A stretch of DNA of 64,000 nucleotides. Source: Streptomyces cavernicola. Lineage in GTDB: Bacteria > Actinomycetota > Actinomycetes > Streptomycetales > Streptomycetaceae. Both the position numbers and the translations under genes were made by a program. The stretch covers positions 1 to 64,000 of the forward strand of contig NZ_JASCIQ010000005.1 of assembly GCF_029968035.1 (NCBI RefSeq), in the 5' to 3' direction. Position 1 is the stretch's first letter. The number at the start of each line of letters is the position of its first letter. Below, piece by piece: positions 43,538 to 53,234 of the stretch. The notes beneath the pieces were generated by a model. It made no database searches. It worked only from the letters and a program-made list of their open reading frames with translations, and was not told the origin of the DNA.

Positions 43538-44821
43538 TCAGTCCACTGTCACGGGCGAGCGGTGACCGACGCCACGTGCCACGGTCCGGCTCTGCGAGGC
43601 CGGGGCGAGCCGGGAGCGCAGGGCCACGAGGGTCAGCAGGGCGAGCACCGTGCCGGCCATGGGCACCAGGAATCCGGCGCTCGCACCGAAGGCGTCGGCA
43701 AGCCGGCCGGTGAGCGTCACGGCGACGGCCTGGCCGAGCGCGACCGCACCGGTGAGGAGTGTGAACGCCTCGGTCCGCGCGGAGGCCGGAACCAGGCTCT
43801 CGACCAGCGTGAACCCGGTGATCAGCGCGGGCGCGATGCACATCCCGACGAGGAGTCCCAGTACGGCGAAAAGCGCCACTGAGTGGACGGTCCACAGGGT
43901 GGAGGCGGTGGCGGCCAGTGCGGTGTAGCCGACGAGGAGGCGGCGGCGCGGGCCGACCTTCCAGGCGATGGCCCCGCAGGCGATGCCGGCGAGCATGTTG
44001 CCCGCGGCGAAGATGCCGTACAGGAGGCCGTTGACCCCGGGCTGACCGGCTTCTTCGGCGAAGGCGGTGAGGGCGACCTGCATGCCGCCGAAGACGGAGC
44101 CGATGCCGAGGAACGCCACAGCGAGGACGCGGGCGCCGGGCACGGAGAACGCGGAAACGTGCTCCACGCGCGCGTGCCCGGCGAGGGCACCGTGCGCCTC
44201 GGGCTGGGTGTCGCGCTGCGCGGCGAAGAGCAGGCCGCCGGCGAGAGTCAGCGCGGCCTGGGTGGCGAGGCCCGCTCCGGGGTGCACGAAGGTGCACAGG
44301 GTGGTGGCGAGCACGGGGCCGACGACGAAGGTGAGCTCGTCCGTGACGGACTCGAAAGCCGCCGCGGTGGGCGTGAGCGCGCGCCGTTCGGGGTGGTCGA
44401 GGACGGCCGCCCAGCGGGCCCGCACCATCGGCCCGACCTGCGGCACCGAGGCGCCGACCGGCACAGCGGCGACGAAAAGGGCCCACAGGGGTGCGTCGGC
44501 GAGGGCGAGCGCGGCGAGCACGATCACCGAGACGGCGTTCACCAGGACGCCGGGGATCAGCACGGCGGCCTGCCCGAAGCGGTCGGTGAGCTTGCCGCTC
44601 TGCGGCGCGAACAGGGCCATGGAGACGCCGGCCACGGCGGCCACGGCGCCCGCGCTGCCGAACGAGCCGGTGGTGTGCTGGACGAGCAGGACGATCGACA
44701 TGGTCAGCATCGCGAAGGGCTGACGTGCGGCGAAGCCGGGCAGGACGAACGAGAGGGCGCGGGGTGTGCGCAGGAGTTGTCCGTACCCGGGGCGGGAAGT
44801 GGAGTTGACCGCGGATTCCAC
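43538..44821 (-). CDS. MFS transporter, 12 helices
   Basis: A 427-residue major facilitator with 12 predicted helices (first S-F-V-L-P-G-F-A-A-R-Q-P-F; the loop S-G-K-L-T-D-R-F-G-Q-A is the MFS motif A equivalent). The end is a hydrophilic tail. It is distinct from the DHA2 pumps nearby, and its substrate is unknown. The start is GTG 44821, with AAAGG about 8 nt upstream. The 327-bp upstream gap (44822-45148) contains an imperfect GCGGTCGCGCC/GGTCGCTTCCC region, but no clear leader peptide. Confidence 0.88.
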   Translation of the reverse strand: MESAVNSTSRPGYGQLLRTPRALSFVLPGFAARQPFAMLTMSIVLLVQHTTGSFGSAGAVAAVAGVSMALFAPQSGKLTDRFGQAAVLIPGVLVNAVSVIVLAALALADAPLWALFVAAVPVGASVPQVGPMVRARWAAVLDHPERRALTPTAAAFESVTDELTFVVGPVLATTLCTFVHPGAGLATQAALTLAGGLLFAAQRDTQPEAHGALAGHARVEHVSAFSVPGARVLAVAFLGIGSVFGGMQVALTAFAEEAGQPGVNGLLYGIFAAGNMLAGIACGAIAWKVGPRRRLLVGYTALAATASTLWTVHSVALFAVLGLLVGMCIAPALITGFTLVESLVPASARTEAFTLLTGAVALGQAVAVTLTGRLADAFGASAGFLVPMAGTVLALLTLVALRSRLAPASQSRTVARGVGHRSPVTVD

Positions 44822-45100
44822 GGTCCTTGCCTTTCTGCTGCCTGGTGGCGGGCCCGTGTGGCAGTGCCGAGAGCTGTCCTCTTGCGCAGAAGAACGTCGG
44901 TGATACCCGGCCCACTGCGAGGGACCGCGGCCGCCGTGCGGTCGCGCCAGCTCTGCGTCAGACAGAGGTGGTTCGATTCGTAGTTCCTTGATTGTACGGG
45001 GAAGCGACCGCGTATGCCTCTGAATGAGGGGGATCACACAGCGGGCGGCCTGTGATTGGCAAAAACAGCCACCTATAGGGGCCTGTCAGGGGCAACGCCT

Positions 45101-45166
45101 CTATGAGGCCGCACTCCTATGAGGCCGCACTCCTATGAGGACGTGCCCCTATGAGGACGTGCCTCC
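45101..45166. repeat. 16-bp tandem repeat overlapping the antiporter stop codon
   Basis: Four copies of CTATGAGG(C/A)CG(C/T)(A/G)C(T/C)C stand in tandem. The last copy overlaps the minus-strand stop codon (CTA at 45149-45151) and supplies the final C-terminal residues of the antiporter. Confidence 0.8.
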
Positions 45167-46648
45167 GGTGCCGAGCCAGCCCGCCAGCTTGCCGCCCTGT
45201 CCGACCGCGCGCAGGCGTCGTTCGGCGGCGTCCCGCACCGGGTCGGTGGCGACGACGAGCAGTTCGTCGCCCTGCCTGAGCACGGTGGTGGGGGACGGCA
45301 CGAAGGACTTCTCGTCCCGTACGACGAGGGTGACGGCGGCGCCGGCGGGCAGCCGCAGCTCCGCCACCTCGACGCCGTGCATTTTGGAGTGCTCGGGAAT
45401 GCTCACCGAGAGCAGGTGCCCGCGCAGTCGCTCCAGAGGGGCGGATTCGACGCCCAGATCGGCCGCCTGGTCGGCCCGGCCGATGCCGAGCGCCCTGGCG
45501 AGCCAGGGGAGGGTGGGGCCCTGGATGAGGGTGTAGACGACGACCAGGATGAAGACGATGTTGAAGATCCTCTGGCTGCCGTCGACGCCGGTCACCATCG
45601 GAATCGTCGCCAGGATGATGGGCACCGCGCCGCGCAGGCCGGCCCAGGACATCAGGGCCTTCTCCTGCCAGGGCATGCGGAACGGCAGCAGGGCGACGAA
45701 GACGGAGACCGGCCGCGCCAGGAGGGTCAGGACCAGGCCGATGAGGATGGCGGGCCAGATGTCGTCGAGCAGGTTGTGCGGCGTGACGAGCAGGCCGAGC
45801 AGGACGAACATGCCGATCTGGGCGATCCAGCCGAGCCCGTCGGCGAAGCCGCGGGTGGCGGGCCAGTGCGGCAGCTTGGAGTTTCCGAGCACCATCGCGG
45901 CCAGGTAGACCGCGAGGAAGCCGCTGCCGTGCGCGAGCGCGCCGGCCGCGTACGCCGTCACCGCGATGGCCATCACGGCGATCGGGTAGAGGCCGGAGGC
46001 GGGCAGGGCGATGTGCCGCATGCCGTACGCGCCGAGCCAGCCGACGGCGAGGCCGATCGCGGCGCCGATGGCGAGTTCGAGGGCGATCTCCCCGACCAGG
46101 ACGTACCACTGGTCGACGGGCCCTGTGGTGGAGAAGGCGACGACGAGGATCACGACGGGGGCGTCGTTGAAGCCGGATTCCGCTTCGAGCACGCCGGTGA
46201 TGCGCGCGGGCAGCGGCACCTTGCGCAGTACGGAGAAGACCGCGGCGGCGTCGGTGGACGAGACGACCGCGCCGATGATGAGGGACTGCCGCCAGTCGAG
46301 CCCGACGAGATAGTGCGCGCCCGCCGCTGTGATGCCCACGCTCACCGCGACGCCGAGGAGCGACAGCAGCACTGCCGCCGGCAACGCGGGTTTGATCTCC
46401 TTCCACTTGGTGCCCAGACCACCCTCGGCCAGGATCACCACAAGCGCGGCATAGCCGATCACCTGGGTCAACTCGGCGTTGTCGAACACGACGTTGCCGA
46501 ATCCGTCCTGGCCTATCGCAATGCCGATCCCCAGGTACAGGAGCAGGCTCGGCAGGCCGCTGCGCGAGGAGATGCGCACGGCCGCCACCGCGATGAGCAG
46601 GACGAGGGAGCAGACGAGAAGGAGCTCGTTGAGCTGATGAACAGTCAG
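45149..46648 (-). CDS. CPA1-type K+/H+ (or Na+/H+) antiporter with TrkA-C domain
   Basis: A 499-residue CPA1 antiporter of the NhaP2/CvrA type. Twelve or so helices include the conserved N-D-A-P-V-V-I-L segment (helix 5 aspartates, preceded by ESGF) and G-L-R-G-A-V-P-I-I-L-A. The C-terminal cytoplasmic domain (about residues 410-480) is a TrkA-C fold that may bind nucleotides. ATG 46588 begins mid-helix. The frame runs back to CTG 46648, preceded by AAAGGAACG, and supplies the missing first helix (L-L-L-V-C-S-L-V-L-L-I), so a CTG start is likely. Confidence 0.85.
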   Translation of the reverse strand: MTVHQLNELLLVCSLVLLIAVAAVRISSRSGLPSLLLYLGIGIAIGQDGFGNVVFDNAELTQVIGYAALVVILAEGGLGTKWKEIKPALPAAVLLSLLGVAVSVGITAAGAHYLVGLDWRQSLIIGAVVSSTDAAAVFSVLRKVPLPARITGVLEAESGFNDAPVVILVVAFSTTGPVDQWYVLVGEIALELAIGAAIGLAVGWLGAYGMRHIALPASGLYPIAVMAIAVTAYAAGALAHGSGFLAVYLAAMVLGNSKLPHWPATRGFADGLGWIAQIGMFVLLGLLVTPHNLLDDIWPAILIGLVLTLLARPVSVFVALLPFRMPWQEKALMSWAGLRGAVPIILATIPMVTGVDGSQRIFNIVFILVVVYTLIQGPTLPWLARALGIGRADQAADLGVESAPLERLRGHLLSVSIPEHSKMHGVEVAELRLPAGAAVTLVVRDEKSFVPSPTTVLRQGDELLVVATDPVRDAAERRLRAVGQGGKLAGWLGTGGTSS

Positions 46649-46943
46649 TGGCCGTTCCTTTCAGGGTGCGCGGAACTCGGCGCGGAACTCGGCGCGGAAG
46701 GAGGGGTACTTCGTTACCTTACCTAATCGTTAACGCTTCCTTGATGTCGATCAGGTCTCGGCTCCCGCACCGGGCCGGGTGCCCGCTCGTCGCCGGGGAG
46801 GGCCCAACAGCCGTCGCTCGACCGGAGTTATCCACACCGAGTCCGATGCGGTCAGAGGCTCGTCCTATGGTTGCTCCCAGCACTTCCCGGACCGCAGAGC
46901 CAGCTCGGCCGACCAGCCCGCTCGAAGGACAGCAAGGACAGCG

Positions 46944-49739
46944 ATGCCCGCCAATGAAAGCGCCTCTTCCGGCCAGAAGACCGGCAAGAAGAAGGGGCGA
47001 CGTGCCCGCCTCGTCGTGATTGCACTGGTCCTTGCCGTCGTCGCAGGCATCGCCTTCGGTTCGTACTGGAGTATCAGTACGGTGCGCGCCTCGCTGCCGC
47101 AGACCAAGGGCTCGATGCAGCTCGACGGCCTTGCGGGCCCGGTCGACGTCCGCCGTGACAGCAGCGGCATCCCGCAGGTCTACGCCTCGTCCGACGAGGA
47201 CCTGTTCATGGCCCAGGGCTATGTGCAGGCGCAGGACCGCTTCTGGGAGATGGACGTACGCCGCCACATGACCTCCGGTCGGCTCTCCGAGATGTTCGGC
47301 AAGAGCCAGGTCGAGACCGATGAATTCCTGCGCACCCTCGGCTGGCACCACGTCGCACAGCAGGAGTACGACACCAAGCTGACCCCGGAGACCAAGAAGT
47401 ACCTCCAGGCGTACGCCAAGGGGGTCAACGCCTACCTGAAGGGCAAGGAGGGCGCGGACGTCTCCGTCGAGTACGCGGCCCTGGGCTTCACCAACGACTA
47501 CAAGATCGAGGAGTGGACCCCGGTCGACTCCGTGGCCTGGCTCAAGGCCATGGCCTGGGACCTGCGCGGCAACATGCAGGACGAGATCGACCGCTCCCTG
47601 ATGCACAGCCGACTCGGCCCGAAGCAGATCCAGGACCTGTACCCGGACTACCCGTACGACCAGCACAAGCCGATCGTCGAGGAGGGCGGCCTCGCCGCGG
47701 GCTCCAAGACGTACGACCCCAAGGGGAGTTCGGTCCAGGAGCAGGCCGGCGCGGGCGGCACGGGCACCGGCGTGGGAGCGGGCACGGGCGCAGGCGCGGG
47801 TACCGGCAACGGCCTCGCGGGCGGCGGGAGCACGGCCGGCGGCCTCACGACGCAGATGTCCGGGCTCTCCGACGCCCTCGACAAGCTGCCCGACGCCATC
47901 GGCCCGAACGGCAACGGCATCGGCTCCAACTCCTGGGTCGTGTCCGGCGAGCACACCACCACCGGCAAGCCGCTGCTCGCCAACGACCCGCACCTCGCGC
48001 CCCAGCTGCCGTCGATCTGGTACCAGATGGGCCTGCACTGCCGCGGCGTCTCGGCGAAGTGCCAGTACGACGTCTCGGGTTACACCTTCTCCGGCATGCC
48101 GGGCGTGATCATCGGCCACAACCAGGACGTCGCCTGGGGCATGACCAACCTGGGCGCCGACGTCACGGACCTCTACCTGGAGAAGATCCAGGGCGACGGG
48201 TACCAGTACGGGCGCAAGATCGAGCCGTTCAAGACCCGCAAGGAGACCATCGAGGTCGCGGGCGGCGAGTCCAAGAACATCGTGGTCCGCTCGACGAACA
48301 ACGGCCCGGTGGTCTCGGACCGCAACGACGAGCTCGGCAAGGTCGGCCAGGAGGCCCCGGTGGGCAGCGCGGCCCCCGACCGCGCCGACGGGTACGCGGT
48401 GTCCCTGCGCTGGACGGCGCTGACCCCCGGCAAGTCCATGGACGCGGTGTTCGCGCTCAACAAGGCGAAGAACTTCCAGGACTTCCGCAAGGCCGCGGCC
48501 GACTTCGAGGTCCCCTCGCAGAACCTGATCTACGCCGACACCGAGGGCAACATCGGCTACCAGGCCCCCGGAAAGATCCCCACGCGCGCGAAGGCGCACG
48601 ACGGCACGCTCCCGGCCCCCGGCTGGGACCCGGCCTACCGCTGGACGGGATACATCCCGCAGAGCGCCCTGCCGTACGAGTACAACCCGAAGCGCGGCTA
48701 CATCGTGACGGCCAACCAGGCCGTGACCGGCTCCGACTACCCCTACCCCCTCACCAAGGACTGGGGCTACGGAGCGCGCAGCCAGCGCATCAACGACCTC
48801 ATCGAGTCGAAGCTGAAGAACGGCGGCAAGATCTCGACCGAGGACATGCGCACGATGCAGCTGGACAACAGCAGTGAGATCGCCAAGATGCTCACGCCCA
48901 AGCTGCTCAAGATCGACGTGTCCGACCCGTACGTCCGCGAGGCGCAGCAGCTGCTGGAGGGCTGGGACTACACGCAGGACCCGGACTCGGCGGCGGCCGC
49001 GTACTTCAACGCGGTCTGGCGCAACATCCTGAAGCTGGGCTTCGGCAACAAGCTGCCCAAGGAGCTGCGGGTCGAGGGCTCCTGCATCAACGTGCCGCCC
49101 GCCGACAAGACCGGCCCGGTCGACGACCCGGACGTGCGCGTGCGCGAGTGCGGCGAGCGGGCCGCCGACGCGGCGCAGCCGGACGGCGGCGACCGCTGGT
49201 TCGAGGTCGTCCGCAGCATCCTCGACGACGAGGACAACGAGTGGTGGCAGTCGCCCTCCACGCGTACGGACTCCGAGACCAAGACCCGTGACCAGCTCTT
49301 CGCGCGTGCCATGGAGGACGCCCGCTGGGAGCTGACCGCGAAGCTCGGCAAGGACATCGACAGCTGGAGCTGGGGCCGCCTGCACCGCCTGCAGCTGGAC
49401 AACCAGACCCTCGGCACCGAGGGCCCCGGCTTCATCCAGTGGCTGCTCAACCGCGGCCCCTGGGAGGTCGGCGGCGGTGAGGCCGCGGTCAACGCCACGG
49501 GCTGGAACGCGGCCGGCGGGTACAGCGTGATCTGGGTGCCGTCGATGCGGATGGTGGTGAACCTCGGCGACTTCGACAAGTCGAAGTGGATCAACCTGAC
49601 CGGTGCGTCGGGGCACGCGTACAGCCCCAACTACACCGACCAGACCGAGAAGTGGGTCAAGGGCGAGCTGCTCGACTGGCCTTACTCGGAGAAGGCGGTC
49701 GAGGCGGAGGCGGAGAACGACCTGGTGCTCAGGCCGTAA
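46944..49739 (+). CDS. Penicillin-acylase-family N-terminal-nucleophile hydrolase
   Basis: A 931-residue membrane-anchored amidase. One helix (about residues 24-45) follows a basic start, so the enzyme lies outside the membrane. The alpha subunit starts P-V-D-V-R-R-D-S-S-G-I-P-Q-V-Y. A Gly-rich spacer (about 270-296) precedes the self-processing site. The nucleophile is S328 in I-G-S-N-S-W-V-V-S-G. The beta subunit has L-L-A-N-D-P-H-L and P-G-V-I-I-G-H-N-Q-D-V-A-W-G. The natural substrates may be acyl-homoserine lactones, beta-lactams or lipopeptides. The start is ATG 46944 with AAGGA 6 nt upstream. Confidence 0.92.
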   Translation: MPANESASSGQKTGKKKGRRARLVVIALVLAVVAGIAFGSYWSISTVRASLPQTKGSMQLDGLAGPVDVRRDSSGIPQVYASSDEDLFMAQGYVQAQDRFWEMDVRRHMTSGRLSEMFGKSQVETDEFLRTLGWHHVAQQEYDTKLTPETKKYLQAYAKGVNAYLKGKEGADVSVEYAALGFTNDYKIEEWTPVDSVAWLKAMAWDLRGNMQDEIDRSLMHSRLGPKQIQDLYPDYPYDQHKPIVEEGGLAAGSKTYDPKGSSVQEQAGAGGTGTGVGAGTGAGAGTGNGLAGGGSTAGGLTTQMSGLSDALDKLPDAIGPNGNGIGSNSWVVSGEHTTTGKPLLANDPHLAPQLPSIWYQMGLHCRGVSAKCQYDVSGYTFSGMPGVIIGHNQDVAWGMTNLGADVTDLYLEKIQGDGYQYGRKIEPFKTRKETIEVAGGESKNIVVRSTNNGPVVSDRNDELGKVGQEAPVGSAAPDRADGYAVSLRWTALTPGKSMDAVFALNKAKNFQDFRKAAADFEVPSQNLIYADTEGNIGYQAPGKIPTRAKAHDGTLPAPGWDPAYRWTGYIPQSALPYEYNPKRGYIVTANQAVTGSDYPYPLTKDWGYGARSQRINDLIESKLKNGGKISTEDMRTMQLDNSSEIAKMLTPKLLKIDVSDPYVREAQQLLEGWDYTQDPDSAAAAYFNAVWRNILKLGFGNKLPKELRVEGSCINVPPADKTGPVDDPDVRVRECGERAADAAQPDGGDRWFEVVRSILDDEDNEWWQSPSTRTDSETKTRDQLFARAMEDARWELTAKLGKDIDSWSWGRLHRLQLDNQTLGTEGPGFIQWLLNRGPWEVGGGEAAVNATGWNAAGGYSVIWVPSMRMVVNLGDFDKSKWINLTGASGHAYSPNYTDQTEKWVKGELLDWPYSEKAVEAEAENDLVLRP

Positions 49740-50337
49740 AGCGCCGGACGCCGCTGGGCGTCACCACCGCTTGAACGGGGTGGTCGTGCGGTTCCTCAGG
49801 GACCCGCGCGACCACCTCGTTGTCGTAGAGGAGCACGACCAGAGGCGGCTCCACGCGCGCGTGCGAGAGCCGCGCGAGCACCCGGTCGTACGAGCCGCCG
49901 CCGCGGCCCAGGCGCATGCCGCGGCCGTCCACGGCGAGACCGGGCAGCAGCACCGCGTCGGCTTCCAGGACCGCGTCGGGGCCGAGCCGCTCGCCGCGCG
50001 GTTCGAGCAGTCCGCGCCGGGCGCGCACCAGCTGCTCGGGGCCCTCGAAGACGGCCCAGTCGAGGTCGTTGTCGGACAGGAGCACGGGCAGCAGAACCCG
50101 CACCCCGCGCGCGTGCAGGGTGTCGAGCAGCGCGCGTGTGCCGGGTTCGCGGCCGATCGAGACGTACGCGGCGACCGTGTCCGCGTCAGCGAGCTCCTCC
50201 AGTTCGAGCGCGCGGCGGGCGAGAACCGCGGCCGCCTCCTGCGCGTCATCTGCTGTCAACCGACGCCTCGCTTCGAGGAGTTCTCCGCGCAACGTGGCCT
50301 TGTCAGCCTTGCCGTTGGTGTTCTGGCCCACAGCCAA
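49729..50337 (-). CDS. 5-formyltetrahydrofolate cyclo-ligase
   Basis: A 202-residue enzyme converting 5-formyl-THF to 5,10-methenyl-THF with ATP. Family motifs are the N-terminal K-A-T-L-R-G-E-L-L-E-A-R-R and the ATP-loop RLGRGGGSYDRVLARL, plus the closing V-T-P-S-G-V-R-R-F. The start is TTG 50337 (or GTG 50331), with no strong ribosome site. Its stop overlaps the end of the acylase gene by 11 bp on the opposite strand. It is divergent from galU. Confidence 0.92.
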   Translation of the reverse strand: MAVGQNTNGKADKATLRGELLEARRRLTADDAQEAAAVLARRALELEELADADTVAAYVSIGREPGTRALLDTLHARGVRVLLPVLLSDNDLDWAVFEGPEQLVRARRGLLEPRGERLGPDAVLEADAVLLPGLAVDGRGMRLGRGGGSYDRVLARLSHARVEPPLVVLLYDNEVVARVPEEPHDHPVQAVVTPSGVRRFTA

Positions 50338-50424
50338 CTCACAAACCCCTCATATCCAGGCCTAAGCGAATCAATTAACCGGACGCACATGTTCCGCACA
50401 TTCGCACCGGTTATGGTGCTGGGC

Positions 50425-51327
50425 ATGACTGAGTCGCACCCCACGATCACCAAGGCTGTCATCCCGGCAGCAGGCCTCGGCACGCGCTTCCTCCCGGCCA
50501 CCAAGGCCACCCCGAAGGAGATGCTGCCGGTCGTCGACAAGCCGGCGATCCAGTACGTGGTCGAGGAGGCCGTGGCCGCCGGTCTGTCCGACGTCCTGAT
50601 GGTCACGGGCCGCAACAAGCGCCCCCTCGAGGACCACTTCGACCGCAACTACGAACTGGAAGAGGCCCTCGTACGCAAGGGCGACCAGGGCCGCCTCGCC
50701 AAGGTCCAGGAGTCCAGCGACCTGGCCACCATGCACTACGTCCGCCAGGGCGACCCCAGGGGCCTCGGCCACGCGGTCCTGTGCGCCGCCCCGCACGTCG
50801 GCAACGAGCCCTTCGCGGTCCTCCTCGGCGACGACCTGATCGACGCCCGCGACCCGCTGCTGCAGCGCATGGTCGACATCCAGGCCCGCGAGGGCGGCAG
50901 CGTCATCGCGCTCATGGAGGTCGACCCGGCGCAGATCCACATGTACGGCTGCGCCGCCGCCGACCCCACCGGCGAGGGCGACGTGGTCAAGGTCACCGGC
51001 CTCGTCGAGAAGCCCGAGCCCGCCGACGCCCCCAGCAACCTCGCGATCATCGGCCGGTACGTCCTCGACCCCGCCGTCTTCGACGTGCTCCGCAAGACCG
51101 AGCCGGGCCGCGGCGGCGAGATCCAGCTGACCGACGCGCTCCAGCAGTTGGCCGCGGACGAGAAGATCGGCGGGCCCGTGCACGGCGTCGTCTTCAAGGG
51201 CCGCCGCTATGACACCGGAGACCGCGGCGACTATCTGCGTGCCATTGTCAGACTCGCGTGCGAACGTGAAGACCTGGGCCCCGACTTCCGGGCCTGGCTT
51301 CGTAGTTACGTCGCAGAGGAGATGTAG
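50425..51327 (+). CDS. galU: UTP-glucose-1-phosphate uridylyltransferase
   Basis: A 300-residue nucleotidyltransferase making UDP-glucose for polysaccharide and wall-glycan synthesis. Motifs are A-V-I-P-A-A-G-L-G-T-R-F-L-P-A-T-K-A at the N-terminus, K-E-M-L-P-V-V-D-K-P, V-L-L-G-D-D-L-I-D and V-E-K-P. ATG 50425 is preceded by TATGGT ending 7 nt upstream, so the mRNA is probably leaderless. It heads a run of genes reading galU-moeA-moaC-mog-GNAT. Confidence 0.95.
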   Translation: MTESHPTITKAVIPAAGLGTRFLPATKATPKEMLPVVDKPAIQYVVEEAVAAGLSDVLMVTGRNKRPLEDHFDRNYELEEALVRKGDQGRLAKVQESSDLATMHYVRQGDPRGLGHAVLCAAPHVGNEPFAVLLGDDLIDARDPLLQRMVDIQAREGGSVIALMEVDPAQIHMYGCAAADPTGEGDVVKVTGLVEKPEPADAPSNLAIIGRYVLDPAVFDVLRKTEPGRGGEIQLTDALQQLAADEKIGGPVHGVVFKGRRYDTGDRGDYLRAIVRLACEREDLGPDFRAWLRSYVAEEM

Positions 51328-51331
51328 CACC

Positions 51332-52672
51332 TTGAGCAGCAGCACGACGGCAGAGGACACCGGCCGGGCCCCGGTCTGGTCGGTGTCCGAGCACCTTGAG
51401 GACATTCTCGCCGCGGTCCACCCGCTCGAGCCGATCGAGCTGCAGCTCCTCGACGCCCAGGACTGCGTCCTGGTCGAGGACATCACGGTGCCCGTCTCGC
51501 TGCCGCCCTTCGACAACAGCTCGATGGACGGGTACGCGGTCCGCACCGCCGATGTCGCGGGCGCCACCGAGGAGTTCCCCGCCGTCCTCGAAGTCATCGG
51601 GGACGTCGCCGCGGGCAGCGCGGGCGAGCTCACCGTCGGCCCCGGCCAGGCCGCCCGCATCATGACCGGCGCCCCGCTGCCGCCCGGCGCCCAGGCCGTC
51701 GTGCCGGTGGAGTGGACCGACGGCGGCCTGGGCGAGGGCCCCGCCGGCACGATGACGCCGCACAGCCTGGCCCCCGAGGGCGCCTCCGGCGAGGTCCGCG
51801 TGCACCGCCCCGCGAAGGACCGCGCCCACGTCCGCGCCCGCGGCAGCGACGTGAAGGCGGGCGAGCGCGCCCTCGCCGCCGGCACCCTCCTCGGCCCGCC
51901 GCAGATCTCCCTGCTCGCCGCCATCGGCCGCGCCACGGTCCGCGTGCACCCCCGCCCGCGCGTGGTCGTCCTCTCCACCGGCAGCGAACTCACCCAGCCC
52001 GGCGAGGAGTTGACCGAGGGCCGGATCTACGACTCCAACAGCTTCGCCCTCACCGCCGCCGCCCGCGACGCCGGCGCGATCGCCTACCGCGTGGGCGCGG
52101 TGGCCGACGACGCCGAGACCCTCAGAGCCACCATCGAGGACCAGCTCATCCGCGCCGACCTCCTGGTCACCACCGGCGGCGTCTCCGTAGGGGCGTACGA
52201 CGTGGTGAAGGAGGCGCTGCAGGGCGCGGGGGACTGGGAGGAGGGCAGCGAGTCCGGCAGCGGCATCGAGTTCCGCAAGCTCGCCATGCAGCCCGGCAAG
52301 CCCCAGGGCTTCGGCTCCATCGGCCCTGACCACACCCCGCTGCTCGCGCTCCCCGGCAACCCGGTCAGTTCGTACGTCTCCTTCGAGCTGTTCGTCCGCC
52401 CCGCGATCCGCGCCCTGATGGGCCTGAAGGGCTCCGGCCGGGCCACCGTCCGCGCCGCGCTCGACAGCCCCGCGCCGCTCACCTCCCCGTCCGGCAAACG
52501 CCAGTTCCTGCGCGGGCGGTACGACGAGGAGAAGCGCACCGTCGCCCCCGTGGGTGGTTCCGGCTCCCACCTGATCGCGGCGCTCGCGCACGCGGACGCC
52601 CTGATCGTCGTCCCCGAGGAGACCGCCGAGGTCGCCCCCGGCGCCGAGCTGGACGTGATCCTGCTCCGCTGA
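51332..52672 (+). CDS. moeA: Molybdopterin molybdenumtransferase MoeA / gephyrin-like Glp
   Basis: A 446-residue MoeA-family protein that inserts molybdate into adenylylated molybdopterin. Signatures are F-D-N-S-S-M-D-G-Y-A-V-R, T-G-A-P-L-P-P-G, the MPT-binding S-T-G-S-E-L-T-Q-P-G and T-T-G-G-V-S-V-G-A-Y-D, and L-P-G-N-P-V-S-S. In actinobacteria this locus may instead encode the gephyrin-like Glp, which acts in division with the GlpR/SepX membrane receptor, also present downstream at 54599. The start is TTG 51332, with GAGGAG 10 nt upstream. Confidence 0.9.
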   Translation: MSSSTTAEDTGRAPVWSVSEHLEDILAAVHPLEPIELQLLDAQDCVLVEDITVPVSLPPFDNSSMDGYAVRTADVAGATEEFPAVLEVIGDVAAGSAGELTVGPGQAARIMTGAPLPPGAQAVVPVEWTDGGLGEGPAGTMTPHSLAPEGASGEVRVHRPAKDRAHVRARGSDVKAGERALAAGTLLGPPQISLLAAIGRATVRVHPRPRVVVLSTGSELTQPGEELTEGRIYDSNSFALTAAARDAGAIAYRVGAVADDAETLRATIEDQLIRADLLVTTGGVSVGAYDVVKEALQGAGDWEEGSESGSGIEFRKLAMQPGKPQGFGSIGPDHTPLLALPGNPVSSYVSFELFVRPAIRALMGLKGSGRATVRAALDSPAPLTSPSGKRQFLRGRYDEEKRTVAPVGGSGSHLIAALAHADALIVVPEETAEVAPGAELDVILLR

Positions 52673-52754
52673 GCCCCACCCGGTGCGGGTACCGTGGCTG
52701 CCCACACGAGGCCCACCACGGCCCGCCCGAGCCCTGACCGGGAGCGCACAGCAG

Positions 52755-53234
52755 ATGAGTACGCAGGACCGACTGACGCACATCGACGAGGCGGGCGCCG
52801 CCCGGATGGTCGACGTATCGGAGAAGGACGTCACGTCCCGCACCGCGCGTGCGAGCGGCCGGGTCCTGGTCTCGCCGCGCGTGGTCGAACTGCTCAGGGG
52901 CGAGGGCGTGCCGAAGGGCGACGCCCTCGCCACCGCCCGGATCGCGGGGATCATGGGCGCCAAGCGCACGCCGGACCTGATCCCGCTGTGCCACCCGCTC
53001 GCGGTCTCCGGCGTGAAGGTCGAACTCTCCGTCGCGGACGACGCGGTGGAGATCCTCGCCACCGTGAAGACCACGGACCGCACCGGCGTCGAGATGGAGG
53101 CCCTGACCGCCGTCACCGTCGCCGCGCTCACCGTGATCGACATGGTGAAGGCGGTCGACAAGGGCGCCGTCATCACCGACGTCCGCGTCGAGGAGAAGAC
53201 GGGCGGCAAGTCCGGGGACTGGAGCCGGGCATGA
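52755..53234 (+). CDS. moaC: Cyclic pyranopterin monophosphate synthase
   Basis: A 159-residue MoaC enzyme making cPMP, the first stable molybdopterin precursor. Motifs are M-V-D-V-S-E-K, G-I-M-G-A-K-R-T-P-D-L-I-P-L-C-H-P-L, TGVEMEALTAVTVAALTVID, then M-V-K-A-V-D-K. ATG 52755 follows moeA after 82 bp and overlaps mog by 4 bp (ATGA). The partner moaA is not in this window. Confidence 0.95.
   Translation: MSTQDRLTHIDEAGAARMVDVSEKDVTSRTARASGRVLVSPRVVELLRGEGVPKGDALATARIAGIMGAKRTPDLIPLCHPLAVSGVKVELSVADDAVEILATVKTTDRTGVEMEALTAVTVAALTVIDMVKAVDKGAVITDVRVEEKTGGKSGDWSRA

Noticed and set aside
44822-45148. Attenuator or leader peptide upstream of the 43538 MFS gene
   Set aside because: The gap is long and has weak inverted repeats, but no small ORF joined to a hairpin could be found.
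46719-49616. 965-residue minus-strand ORF across the acylase gene
   Set aside because: It overlaps the penicillin-acylase gene and is a Val/Leu/Arg shadow frame.
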